From contig OZ271831.1 of assembly GCA_965601455.1 (NCBI GenBank), positions 310,001 to 374,000 of the forward strand: a stretch of 64,000 nucleotides of DNA, written 5' to 3'. Position 1 is the stretch's first letter. Every line of letters starts with the position of its first letter. This stretch comes from JANQEU01 sp965601455. Lineage in GTDB: Bacteria > Bacteroidota > Bacteroidia > Cytophagales > Cyclobacteriaceae. This document shows positions 44,691 to 53,168 of the stretch, piece by piece. Both the position numbers and the translations under genes were made by a program. The notes beneath the pieces are model-generated. The model was not told where the DNA came from. It did not search any database and saw nothing but the letters and a program-made list of their open reading frames with translations.

Positions 44691-45800
44691 ATGAAGTTAC
44701 CTGAAAGAGAGAAAGCAGTACTCCTACTAGAAGATGGATCATTTTTTGAAGGATATGCTATTGGCTTAAAAGGCACTTCCGGAGGAGAAATCTGTTTTAA
44801 CACAGGTATGACAGGTTATCAGGAAATCTATACAGATCCTTCCTACTTCGGTCAGATCATTGTTAATACTACCGCTCATATTGGAAACTATGGGGTTCAT
44901 GAAGACGAGGATGAGTCAAGCAATCCAAAAATCCAGGGTTTGGTGGTCAACGACTTCACCTACCAGTATAGCAGGGGGACAGCAGATTCAGGTTTGAATG
45001 AATATTTGGAGCACCATAAAACAGTGGGGATCACTGGTGTTGATACTCGGAAGATCGTTCGCCATATACGTTCGAAGGGAGCCATGAATGCCATTATTTC
45101 CTCAGAGTCTGATGATATTGAATTTCTAAAGAAGGAACTGACAAAAGTCCCAAAAATGGAATCATTGGAACTGTCTTCGAAGGTCTCAACTTCTGAGCCC
45201 TACGATGTTGGAGATGACAACGATGGTTTGAAAATAGCTGTTTTGGACCTGGGTGTTAAGAAATCAATTCTAAAGAATTTTACAACACGCAATTGCCGTG
45301 TAAGGGTATTTCCAGCTAAGACTGCCTTTAAGGAAATGGAGCAATGGTCTCCTGATGGGTACTTTTTATCCAATGGTCCAGGTGACCCAGCCGCCATGGA
45401 TTACGCTGTGGACACGGCTAAGAAAATCTTAGATGCATCAAAACCACTTTTTGGTATATGCCTGGGAAGTCAGATCATGGCTTTGGCCGCAGGTATCTCT
45501 ACATATAAAATGCATCACGGTCATCGCGGTTTAAATCACCCCGTAAAAAATCTGAAGACTGGTAAAAGTGAGATTACTTCACAAAATCATGGATTCGTAA
45601 TTGACATGGATTCTTTGAAATCCAATGATACAGTTGAACTCACGCACATTGACCTGAATGATGATACGGTCGAGGGACTAAGATTAAAGGATAAACCTGC
45701 CTTTAGTGTGCAGTATCATCCGGAAGCATCTCCAGGCCCTCACGACTCAGTTTATTTATTTGAGGAATTCATAGAACTAATAAATCAAAACCAATCATGA
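44691..45800 (+). CDS. carA: carbamoyl-phosphate synthase small subunit
   Basis: Glutaminase subunit that feeds ammonia to CarB for arginine and pyrimidine synthesis. The N-terminal domain has LEDGSFFEGYAIG and NTGMTGYQEIYTDPSYFGQI. The class I amidotransferase domain has the nucleophile Cys257 in FGICLGSQIMALA, and His343 and Glu345 in QYHPEASPGP. Length 369 is typical. carB is not in the window. The stop overlaps eno by four bases. Confidence 0.97.
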   Translation: MKLPEREKAVLLLEDGSFFEGYAIGLKGTSGGEICFNTGMTGYQEIYTDPSYFGQIIVNTTAHIGNYGVHEDEDESSNPKIQGLVVNDFTYQYSRGTADSGLNEYLEHHKTVGITGVDTRKIVRHIRSKGAMNAIISSESDDIEFLKKELTKVPKMESLELSSKVSTSEPYDVGDDNDGLKIAVLDLGVKKSILKNFTTRNCRVRVFPAKTAFKEMEQWSPDGYFLSNGPGDPAAMDYAVDTAKKILDASKPLFGICLGSQIMALAAGISTYKMHHGHRGLNHPVKNLKTGKSEITSQNHGFVIDMDSLKSNDTVELTHIDLNDDTVEGLRLKDKPAFSVQYHPEASPGPHDSVYLFEEFIELINQNQS

Positions 45801-47077
45801 GTATAATAGAAAGTGTATTCGCCAGACAAATCCTCGATTCCAGAGGTAACCCTACTGTTGAAGTAGACGTGATAACCGAAAACGGGATCCTCGGTAGGGC
45901 GGCAGTACCTTCCGGCGCATCGACCGGAGTGAATGAGGCTGTTGAATTAAGAGATGGTGATAAAGACAAGTACCTTGGAAAAGGTGTATTGAAGGCTGTC
46001 CAGAATGTCAATGATGTGATCGCTCCAGAAGTTATTGGATATTCATGTTTTGAGCAGAAACTGATCGATCAGCTTATGATCGATCTTGATGGAACGGAAA
46101 CTAAAAGTAAGCTTGGTGCCAATGCTATACTAGGGGTTTCCTTAGCTGTAGCGAAAGCAGCTGCTGAGGAATCCGGTCAGCCACTTTTTCGATATTTAGG
46201 TGGAGTAAATGCTCACATACTCCCGGTTCCCATGATGAACATAATCAATGGGGGATCTCATTCGGATGCACCTATTGCTTTTCAAGAGTTCATGATTCGT
46301 CCAGTAGGAGCACCAACGTTCAGTGAAGCGCTTAGAATGGGAGCTGAAACCTTTCATCACCTTAAGAAGATCATTAAGGATAAAGGATTAAGCACAGCAG
46401 TTGGTGATGAGGGAGGCTTCGCTCCAAATTTTTCAGGTGGAACGGAGGAAGCACTAGACAGTGTATTAAAAGCAATCGCAGCTGCTGGTTATAAAGCTGG
46501 TGATGACATTACAATAGCCATGGATTGTGCTTCGTCTGAGTTTTATGAAGATGGCAAATACAATTATGCCAAGTTTGAAGGAGACTCAGGTAAAATCAGA
46601 TCCAGAGAAGAGCAGGTTGACTACCTGGCGGAATTGGTGGAGAAATATCCGATTGACAGTATTGAGGATGGTTGTGATGAGAATGACTGGGAAGGCTGGA
46701 AACTCCTAACGGAAAAAATTGGAGACAAATGCCAATTGGTAGGAGATGATTTACTTGTAACAAACGTCAAATTTCTGAAGCGAGGAATTGACGAGAAATG
46801 TGGCAATTCAATACTCATTAAGGTTAACCAGATAGGTACATTATCTGAAACCTTTGCAGCCATAGAGATGGCTCACAAGGCTGGATGGACAGCTGTTGTT
46901 TCACATCGTTCTGGTGAAACGGAAGACAATACTATTGCCGATATTTCGGTTGCCTTGAACACAGGACAGATTAAAACCGGTTCCTTATCAAGATCAGACC
47001 GTATGGCAAAGTATAATCAGTTGCTTCGCATCGAAGAAGAATTGGAGGAATCAGCCGTTTATCCCGGGAGAGGATAA
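45797..47077 (+). CDS. eno: enolase
   Basis: Converts 2-phosphoglycerate to phosphoenolpyruvate in glycolysis; 426 residues. ARQILDSRGNPTVEVDVITE at the N-terminus, the MMNIINGGSHSDAPIAFQEF loop, VGDEGGFAPN, the LIKVNQIGTLSETF catalytic lysine region and VSHRSGETEDNTIADISVAL are all present. It overlaps carA by four bases and ends at a strong terminator. Confidence 0.98.
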   Translation: MSIIESVFARQILDSRGNPTVEVDVITENGILGRAAVPSGASTGVNEAVELRDGDKDKYLGKGVLKAVQNVNDVIAPEVIGYSCFEQKLIDQLMIDLDGTETKSKLGANAILGVSLAVAKAAAEESGQPLFRYLGGVNAHILPVPMMNIINGGSHSDAPIAFQEFMIRPVGAPTFSEALRMGAETFHHLKKIIKDKGLSTAVGDEGGFAPNFSGGTEEALDSVLKAIAAAGYKAGDDITIAMDCASSEFYEDGKYNYAKFEGDSGKIRSREEQVDYLAELVEKYPIDSIEDGCDENDWEGWKLLTEKIGDKCQLVGDDLLVTNVKFLKRGIDEKCGNSILIKVNQIGTLSETFAAIEMAHKAGWTAVVSHRSGETEDNTIADISVALNTGQIKTGSLSRSDRMAKYNQLLRIEEELEESAVYPGRG

Positions 47078-47086
47078 GAGATCACT

Positions 47087-47117
47087 GAAAAAGCCGGTAT
47101 ACCGGCTTTTTCTTTTT
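47087..47117 (+). terminator. rho-independent terminator of carA-eno
   Basis: A perfect 26-base palindrome (47087-47112) centred on GGTATACC and ending in a T-rich tail. Confidence 0.88.
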
Positions 47118-47185
47118 AAACACATCCTTCAATTTTTTCGTTAACCAACAAGAATGAAGGCTTTTGATTATCTTTATTTCCCGAT

Positions 47186-47491
47186 ATGAAACGACTAATC
47201 GGACGAATCCCTCGCATTTTCAGAAACTATTATTTCCTGGCCTCAATTTTCTTTTTGATTTGGCTGGTGTTTTTCGACTCCAACGATGTTGTCACACAAA
47301 TTACTTTAAGTAAGAAAAAATCAGAGCTAGAAACCTCTAAAGCATACTATGAGGAAAAGATTCAAGAAGTTGAGGAGGATCGGGAAGCAATACTGAATAA
47401 TGAAGAATTACTGGAGAAGGTAGCCCGGGAGAAATATCTGCTGAAAAAGGATGATGAAGATGTATTTGTTGTAGTGGAAGAGGAAAAATGA
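47186..47491 (+). CDS. septum formation initiator (DivIC/FtsB-like)
   Basis: A 101-residue bitopic membrane protein. After a basic N-terminus there is one membrane span (about 15-29, YYFLASIFFLIWLVFF), then a coiled coil (about 42-80) and LLEKVAREKYLLKKDDEDVF, the family end. Proteins of this family link divisome components FtsL and FtsQ at the division site. The order eno-divIC is common in Bacteroidota. It overlaps the next gene by four bases. Confidence 0.88.
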   Translation: MKRLIGRIPRIFRNYYFLASIFFLIWLVFFDSNDVVTQITLSKKKSELETSKAYYEEKIQEVEEDREAILNNEELLEKVAREKYLLKKDDEDVFVVVEEEK

Positions 47492-48024
47492 AAAAAATCA
47501 TACTGCTGTCAATAGGGATTCTTGTAACTACCTTGGTCTTTGGACAAGGTGGTGGTCTTAGTGACAAGGTTTATTTTGGGGGAGGTATGGGCTTTAACGC
47601 TGGCACAGGCTTCATTAATGTAAGTGTCTCTCCATTGGTGGGTTACAAGATTACCGAGAGGTTCTCCTCAGGAGTAGGTGTTACCTATCAATACGTTCGG
47701 ATTGATTTGCAGCCAGATCCTGTAGTGTTGAGTCATTATGGATTAAGCCCCTTCAGCAGATATATGATTACACGCCAGTTTTTTGCTCATACAGAATTTG
47801 AGTATTTGACTATTGAGTATCCAACAACAATTGACTACAGCGAAACGGCGAGAAGAGGATTTTCCAGTTGGTTTGTAGGTGGTGGTTTTGTCCAACCATT
47901 AGGTAGAATCGCGTCCTTCACCTTGATAGGGTTGTACAATATTCTGTACGACCAGGATAATCCTCAAAACTCTCCATATCGGAGTCCCTTCCTGGTTAGG
48001 GGTGGTATCAACGTTGGTTTCTGA
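47488..48024 (+). CDS. small secreted beta-barrel-like protein, function unknown
   Basis: A 178-residue protein with a signal peptide (about 1-20, ending VFGQ) and alternating hydrophobic/polar strands. It has glycine- and aromatic-rich turns such as GGGMGFNAGTGFINVSVSP and a C-terminus ending in Phe (RGGINVGF), as outer-membrane beta-barrels usually do. No specific family recognised. ATGA overlap with the DivIC-like gene suggests co-expression. It ends one base before the convergent gene. Confidence 0.7.
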   Translation: MKKIILLSIGILVTTLVFGQGGGLSDKVYFGGGMGFNAGTGFINVSVSPLVGYKITERFSSGVGVTYQYVRIDLQPDPVVLSHYGLSPFSRYMITRQFFAHTEFEYLTIEYPTTIDYSETARRGFSSWFVGGGFVQPLGRIASFTLIGLYNILYDQDNPQNSPYRSPFLVRGGINVGF

Positions 48025-48930
48025 CTACATCAGTCTTATTTCCCGATACCACACTTCGGTTCTATTGTTAACCGTCTCTTCACTTTTCTCTTCCGAAATA
48101 ATCACCCATCCTGTTGGCCCGTGCATTCTGGCATAATTGGTATTCATTTTCTTTGACTTTGGAAATTGCTCGAATGCAGGAAGTCGCTTGCGTTCACTAC
48201 GAAGACGATTATAATCGACTCTCGTTTGTTGGTCCACATCTATCCATTGTTTCATGGATATATCGTACGTATTCTCCTCCCAGTTAATGGTGTCGAGGCG
48301 AGCTTCAATATTCGCTTCAAGTGGATGGTTAATCTGTGGGTTATTAAGTTCTAACCTGGCTGTTAGTGGATGATCAAGGCGATATTCTGTTCCATAGAAA
48401 GTATGAAAATGCATAGCATTTTTTATCAGATCTTCTTCTATGGTCTCTCGGGTCTGGTACTTATCAACTTCCCTATCCAATCGAGCAATCCAAATCGGGT
48501 TTCCTCTCAGTAGTTTCTGTAGTTGCTTATCGACCTTTGTAGCATGATTTCTAATTTCTTTCCAATTCAGAACTTCACGTATAGCACCAAACTCATTGGT
48601 TAAGAGGACAATCGTTAATCCTTCTCTTAAGATTGCAAGTGTCTCTTCCATTGGATCTGTGGATCGAACACCCATATTTTTCGATGACCATTGCACAGTA
48701 TAGCTTTCCTCCGTTGCGTCGAGTACATACACTTCCACTTCATATTGCCAAAGTGTTTGTTTTACGGTATCCTGGTTTTGGATAACCACATGTTCCTCAA
48801 CGAAGTTGTATAGTAATGTATCACCTTCATACCAGTACGCAATGATTTGTACAGTTGAATCCTCAGGATTTATCTGTGCCTTGGCGGATAGCGTAAACAG
48901 GACTATAATTGGAAGAATGTACTTATACAA
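48025..48930 (-). CDS. secreted protein of unknown function
   Basis: A 301-residue protein with a signal peptide (about 1-18, ending AKAQ). The body has no motif I recognise. It is rich in charged residues and seems mixed alpha/beta, with YEVEVYVLDATEESYTVQWS near 65-85 suggesting beta-strands. Minus strand, 63 bases from the next minus-strand gene upstream. Function not assigned. Confidence 0.7.
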   Translation of the reverse strand: MYKYILPIIVLFTLSAKAQINPEDSTVQIIAYWYEGDTLLYNFVEEHVVIQNQDTVKQTLWQYEVEVYVLDATEESYTVQWSSKNMGVRSTDPMEETLAILREGLTIVLLTNEFGAIREVLNWKEIRNHATKVDKQLQKLLRGNPIWIARLDREVDKYQTRETIEEDLIKNAMHFHTFYGTEYRLDHPLTARLELNNPQINHPLEANIEARLDTINWEENTYDISMKQWIDVDQQTRVDYNRLRSERKRLPAFEQFPKSKKMNTNYARMHGPTGWVIISEEKSEETVNNRTEVWYREIRLM

Positions 48931-48993
48931 TTGCCGAACAGGAGGTGTCTTAGGTTCGACTAAAGTAAGGGAAAGAAATTAAATGATTTAGTG

Positions 48994-49653
48994 CTAATCC
49001 AGTTCATGTCCTTTTGCCGCCCAGCTCCTTACTTTCGTTCTGAATAGCTGATCAGCACCATCCGTCCAATTGAAGTTCTCCCTTAGGTAATGCATCGTGT
49101 CTTTCTCTACCTGTGTATAAGCTTTCCCATCCGAAATAGTAGCGAAAATCTTTTCCGCATCTTCCTTGCTGATACGACCGTCCCCTTGCCCGGCCACGGC
49201 TTCTTCAGCCATTTTCAAAGTAACTGCCTTGTATCTCTTGCCTTTGATCTGTTTGTAGTAGGATATTTTACGAGCTTCTAGCTCTTGACTTACTACTTCC
49301 AGCTCCCTTTCCTTTTCTTCGAGCGATTGATTAACCAACTCTAGTTCAGACTTGAGGTCCTTAATTTTTTTCTTGTCTTTAGGGTCCGAAGATTTTTTTG
49401 GCTTTTCAGGTTTCTGATTGGTCTGCTGGAGTGAATTCACTTGTTCTTCCAACTCCTTTATTGAAGCATGTAGGTCTGCATTCTCTTTCTTAAGGTGATT
49501 GACCTTGTGTTCATCCGAAGTAGAAGTGGAAGGAATCACTGCTTTGAGTTCTTGTTTTCTCATCTTTTCTTTCCAGTATCTTCTCGTGAAGAATATGCCT
49601 ATGAGACACGAGATAGTTAGTAGGAATAGTATTTCAAAGATTGCCTGTATCAT
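48994..49653 (-). CDS. membrane-anchored coiled-coil protein with EF-hand-like C-terminal module
   Basis: A 219-residue protein. One N-terminal membrane span (about 4-22) is followed by a basic stretch and a coiled coil (about 50-135) interrupted by a Lys/Pro/Ser-rich linker (KPEKPKKSSDPKDKKK). The C-terminal module, about 155-217, starts GQGDGRISKEDAEKIFATIS, which resembles one EF-hand loop, and ends NFNWTDGADQLFRTKVRSWA. Such a module occurs in other Bacteroidota proteins as far as I recall, without known function. It overlaps the OmpA-domain gene upstream by four bases, so the two products probably act together at the inner membrane. Confidence 0.7.
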   Translation of the reverse strand: MIQAIFEILFLLTISCLIGIFFTRRYWKEKMRKQELKAVIPSTSTSDEHKVNHLKKENADLHASIKELEEQVNSLQQTNQKPEKPKKSSDPKDKKKIKDLKSELELVNQSLEEKERELEVVSQELEARKISYYKQIKGKRYKAVTLKMAEEAVAGQGDGRISKEDAEKIFATISDGKAYTQVEKDTMHYLRENFNWTDGADQLFRTKVRSWAAKGHELD

Positions 49654-50198
49654 GGTTCCGAGGTTATAATGATGATTGCTCTCCTGTTACGTGCTCTGTT
49701 TTGTTCAGAGTCATTGGGCTGGTCCGGTTCATTTTCTCCTTTAGAATCAGTAGATAAAGTTACTTCCCTATTTAGGTTCTCTTGAAGGTAACTCCCTACA
49801 TTGTTGGCACGACCCAAACCCAACTCCATGTTGTAAGAATCCGAACCAAGATCGCAGGTGTGTCCGACAACTGTCACAATAATCTGCCTATCGGGCTCCA
49901 GCCCATTTAAACTATCTACAATCGGATTCAAGACTTCCTTACCCTTGATAGTTAGGTCATCAAGGGCAAAGTATAACGTACTTTCAAAACGGATTGGTTT
50001 AGAGATGGGTATGCTGTCTTCAATGACCGCTTTCACTACTTCTTCAACCACCTCTTTCGCCTTTTCTTCGACTACGGATTCAACTATTTCATTTTCTTGA
50101 TCGTTGTCCAGCTGACGGATATTCGTTACATAATACCAGGTACTAAAGGTGGACCATAAGACGAATGAGACTGTTCCTATGAGCAGGTTGGGATTCAT
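49650..50198 (-). CDS. OmpA-domain protein with N-terminal membrane anchor
   Basis: A 182-residue protein. One membrane span (about 5-24) rather than a cleavable signal is followed by an acidic helical linker (VVEEKAKEVVEEVVKAVIED) and a C-terminal OmpA/MotB peptidoglycan-binding domain. The signature region VTVVGHTCDLGSDSYNMELG, then RANNV and the closing NRARNRRAII fit the family. The layout points to an inner-membrane protein reaching into the periplasm, like MotB, but no MotA/ExbB partner is nearby. It overlaps the coiled-coil gene by four bases. Confidence 0.8.
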   Translation of the reverse strand: MNPNLLIGTVSFVLWSTFSTWYYVTNIRQLDNDQENEIVESVVEEKAKEVVEEVVKAVIEDSIPISKPIRFESTLYFALDDLTIKGKEVLNPIVDSLNGLEPDRQIIVTVVGHTCDLGSDSYNMELGLGRANNVGSYLQENLNREVTLSTDSKGENEPDQPNDSEQNRARNRRAIIIITSEP

Positions 50199-50262
50199 AA
50201 TAGGAAATTACAGAATTCCTATATCTCTGTCAAGCCGAGATTTATAAATTGATTGTTAAGTT

Positions 50263-50904
50263 TTAACCAATAAGCCAACCGTAGTTCCAGACGGTGATGT
50301 AATGGCAAATACTTCCGGCTAGAACAAATAAGTGCCAAATAAAGTGGGAATACTTTAGTCTTTCGTTAAGGAAAAAGATGACACCGAAGCTGTAGAATAA
50401 TCCTCCGGCACCTAAAAGAATAATTCCTTCCAATGGCATTGCACTTAAGAATGGTTTTGCAACAACCACAACAATCCAACCCATAATCAAATACAACCAC
50501 GTAGAAAGCTTTCTGTGAAAAAATTGGCCGGATAGTTTCAGAAATACACCGACAACGGCAATGGACCAAACAAGTATCAAGAGCAACCACCCCCAAGGAC
50601 CTCTGAGCACTCCAAGTGCAAAAGGGGTATAGGTACCGGCAATCAAGATAAATATTGCTGCGTGATCCATACGTTTGAGAATCTCCTTTATCCAGTTTCT
50701 TCTTGTACCATGATAGAGTGTAGAAGCCAGGTACATGATTAATAAGGAAACGCCAAAAATTGTCATCCCTGTGACTCCCAAGCCGTCTCCACCATACCAA
50801 CCTCTGTATACTAATAAGGGCAGGCCAACTATTGAAAGGATGAGACCTAATCCGTGACTAATGGTGTTGGCAAGTTCTTCGTATTTGGTTTGAGGTCTAT
50901 CCAC
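50263..50904 (-). CDS. hemolysin III family / PAQR-type membrane protein
   Basis: A 213-residue protein with seven expected membrane spans. The family motifs are all there: EELANTISHGLG near residue 9, LYHGTRRNW near 63, DHAAIFILIAGTYTPFALG near 81 and the C-terminal HFIWHLFVLAGSICHY near 191. The conserved His and Asp residues form a metal site in PAQR relatives. Despite the name, the bacterial role (membrane lipid or ceramidase-like activity has been suggested) is unsettled. Confidence 0.92.
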   Translation of the reverse strand: MDRPQTKYEELANTISHGLGLILSIVGLPLLVYRGWYGGDGLGVTGMTIFGVSLLIMYLASTLYHGTRRNWIKEILKRMDHAAIFILIAGTYTPFALGVLRGPWGWLLLILVWSIAVVGVFLKLSGQFFHRKLSTWLYLIMGWIVVVVAKPFLSAMPLEGIILLGAGGLFYSFGVIFFLNERLKYSHFIWHLFVLAGSICHYITVWNYGWLIG

Positions 50905-51048
50905 TTAATTGTTTAACGACATTAACAGAAAAAAATGCGTTTGAAACGGGTTTATTTTAAAAGTTCAATTCTATTGTTTCAGTTCCTTCTAAACTGGGCT
51001 GGTCAATGGATGATGCTTTTTCTACATTTGAGCAACTTAATAGATATC

Positions 51049-51243
51049 ATGGGAGGTCAGGAAAGAAGTAAAATTAAGCCAGGAATGCGTGTGAAAATCG
51101 TGTTGAAAAAGGATCAACGTACAGGAGTTTTAACTGAAGGAGTAGTTCAGAATCTGCTGACTAAATCAGCCAATCATCCTCACGGGATAAAAGTTCGTTT
51201 GACTGATGGCCAGGTTGGTCGGGTTAAAGAGATTCTATCATGA
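51049..51243 (+). CDS. YwbE family protein
   Basis: A 64-residue protein, almost entirely one conserved small domain: GGQERSKIKPGMRVKIVLKK, QRTGVLTEGVVQNLLT, then HPHGIKVRLTDGQVGRVKEI. This matches the YwbE family of unknown function. A longer open frame begins at 50935, but the family N-terminus starts at the ATG at 51049, which I take as the start. It overlaps the next gene by four bases (ATGA). Confidence 0.88.
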   Translation: MGGQERSKIKPGMRVKIVLKKDQRTGVLTEGVVQNLLTKSANHPHGIKVRLTDGQVGRVKEILS

Positions 51244-51716
51244 AAGTTGCCACCATCAGTGAGATTAAGAGGGAACTCAAAACGCTTCCTCCGGAGAGGG
51301 TCATTGAGCTATGTCTTGAGCTGGCAAGATTTAAAAAGGATAATAAGGAGCTATTGAATTACAAGCTCTATGAGAGCGGACATGAGGAAGGATATATTGA
51401 GACCATTAAGGAAGAGATCGAAGAAGACTTTGAATTACTGAATACAACTAGCTTCTATTTGGCGAAAAAGACGATTCGAAAAGTCTTGAGGAAATTGAAC
51501 AAGTACATTCGGTATTCTTCCCTGCCTGAAACGGCAATAGTTTTGAATATTCATTTTTTGGATACTCTTAGAACTTCAAGTCTGGATTTTAAGAAAAGTA
51601 AAGTTCTAGTCAATATCTATCATCGTAGACTGGACCTCATTGACAAAGCTTTGAAGAAGCTTCATCCCGATTTGCAGTTTGATTATGAGGAGGAGTTGGA
51701 GCGGTTGAGGGTATGA
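51240..51716 (+). CDS. small cytoplasmic helical protein (DUF6155-like)
   Basis: A 158-residue protein, almost all helix, without signal peptide or membrane span. The N-terminus TISEIKRELKTLPPERVIEL and the later FYLAKKTIRKVLRKLNKYIR recall the DUF6155 family, but I am not certain. No catalytic motif is seen. Translationally coupled to the YwbE gene through an ATGA overlap. Confidence 0.6.
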   Translation: MKVATISEIKRELKTLPPERVIELCLELARFKKDNKELLNYKLYESGHEEGYIETIKEEIEEDFELLNTTSFYLAKKTIRKVLRKLNKYIRYSSLPETAIVLNIHFLDTLRTSSLDFKKSKVLVNIYHRRLDLIDKALKKLHPDLQFDYEEELERLRV

Positions 51717-51798
51717 GCCAAGCCAACTAGTGCTTCGAAGGCATGGGTTGAATTACTCCTGTATTTTTCGTAAATTCAAGATAATCAATCTCTTAGCT

Positions 51799-52464
51799 AT
51801 GAAAAAGTTTATCTCCATTCTCTCTTTCCTTTGCTTTGGTCTAACCGTCTCCGCTCAGAATACTTCCGAATTCGGTATAGGAATCGGATATACATGGGCC
51901 TGGTCCTATTGGTACGTTGTGGAGGCAAATTGGAACGGCTCGTTTTATGATTACGATTATTACTACCCTACACACAATCATCATTTTATGAATATTGAAG
52001 CGCGCTACGAGACAAAGCCAATTCTGAACCTGGGTCCAATTCAAGGAGAATTAGCATTTTCATTACAATTCGGATTGGGAAATACTCGTGCATATTGGCT
52101 TACAAATGAAGAGAAGCTATCTAATTTGGGTCTGATTCTTGGGATTACTCCAGAGGTAAAATTTCTATATCCCCTCAACAATTTTTCTCCTTTTTTGGGA
52201 TTGTCATTCCAAGGTGCTGCTATATATAGTGATGGAGGAAGAGTTAGTGAGACTGACTATGCCATCAATCAGGGATATGAAGAATTCGGTGAATATTTCT
52301 ATGGTGGAGGACTTAATATTGGCACCGAAATTTCACTGGAATCAATAAAGGTCATGCCTTTCTATCGAGTGACCTGGCTGGGAGGATCTTCAGATTGGTA
52401 TCGGGTAGATTCGGAGCAAGCGACTCATACTATTGAGAGCCTTGGGCTGGCATTTATGTTTTAG
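51799..52464 (+). CDS. secreted outer-membrane beta-barrel-like protein
   Basis: A 221-residue protein. Start ATG 51799 gives a clean signal peptide (MKKFISILSFLCFGLTVSAQ); the frame is open upstream to 51730 but that would bury it. The mature part alternates aromatic and polar residues (FGIGIGYTWAWSYWYVVEAN) with strands to the terminal SLGLAFMF, typical of small porin-like barrels. Function unknown. Confidence 0.75.
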   Translation: MKKFISILSFLCFGLTVSAQNTSEFGIGIGYTWAWSYWYVVEANWNGSFYDYDYYYPTHNHHFMNIEARYETKPILNLGPIQGELAFSLQFGLGNTRAYWLTNEEKLSNLGLILGITPEVKFLYPLNNFSPFLGLSFQGAAIYSDGGRVSETDYAINQGYEEFGEYFYGGGLNIGTEISLESIKVMPFYRVTWLGGSSDWYRVDSEQATHTIESLGLAFMF

Positions 52465-52545
52465 TCACTCCTTTAGAAATCACAAGCAGATCAAATTCTT
52501 TGCATCTCTACCAATTAAGTGAATCCGCGCAGATCGCAGCTTTTA

Positions 52546-53073
52546 TCAAAAGCTATATTGCAGGGTGAGACGAGCATCTGCCAGCCCATAGTTGGTGAAG
52601 TTATAGTCGATAATAGTTTGGGCAAATACGCCTTCCAGCTCTAGGTTCCAATTGTCTGACAGGGAATAACCAATTCCTGGGATCAGGGTTCCACCAACCG
52701 CCTTTCGGACTACTACAAATCCAGCTTTTGCAGAATAGTAAACCCTACGATCTCCCTTCTGAAGTTTTCCTCCTGCGGTAAAAACCCAGTTAGATATTCC
52801 TTCGACTATATCGTCTGATAGTTGACTAAACCATGCGTATTGCATATTGACAATAAAATCCAATGATTCATTGATCCTGTTGCCGTATCGAAGGTTAATG
52901 ACTACCGGTCTGAACTGTAGGTTATTGGATTTAAAAGAGGACATTTCATCATCATACTGTCTTTGATACAAACCATACGTGACCCCATAGCCCACAGAGA
53001 GATATTCCTTGTTATCCTGGCACTTAGCGCTTAGCAAAAGGAGTATTCCGATAATATAGATTAGAACTCTCAT
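52546..53073 (-). CDS. outer-membrane beta-barrel-like protein, function unknown
   Basis: A 175-residue protein with a short signal (about 1-18, hydrophobic ILIYIIGILLLLSAKC-like region; the Cys could also serve as a lipobox). Repeated beta strands follow (VVINLRYGNRINESLDFIVN) and the C-terminus ends LTLQYSF. Final Phe and strand pattern support an outer-membrane barrel. Convergent with the previous gene, divergent from the lipoprotein gene at 53169. Confidence 0.68.
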   Translation of the reverse strand: MRVLIYIIGILLLLSAKCQDNKEYLSVGYGVTYGLYQRQYDDEMSSFKSNNLQFRPVVINLRYGNRINESLDFIVNMQYAWFSQLSDDIVEGISNWVFTAGGKLQKGDRRVYYSAKAGFVVVRKAVGGTLIPGIGYSLSDNWNLELEGVFAQTIIDYNFTNYGLADARLTLQYSF

Positions 53074-53168
53074 GCGACAGGATATGAAGGTTTTAATTAT
53101 TAAACGAAATTAAGACCGCTAGTGGCTGAGTTTTAGAACTTGAAACGGATTTCCAGGGTTAAGGTACC

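Noticed and set aside
46227..46300. Enolase loop GGSHSDAPIAFQEF differing from the common GGSHADN form
   Set aside because: This variant is normal in Bacteroidota enolases and the catalytic residues are kept.
50935..51048. Extended hydrophobic N-terminus for YwbE
   Set aside because: The family is a small soluble domain beginning at the ATG at 51049; the upstream part is not homologous.
51730..51798. Longer start for the secreted beta-barrel-like gene
   Set aside because: It would place 23 residues before a clean signal peptide.
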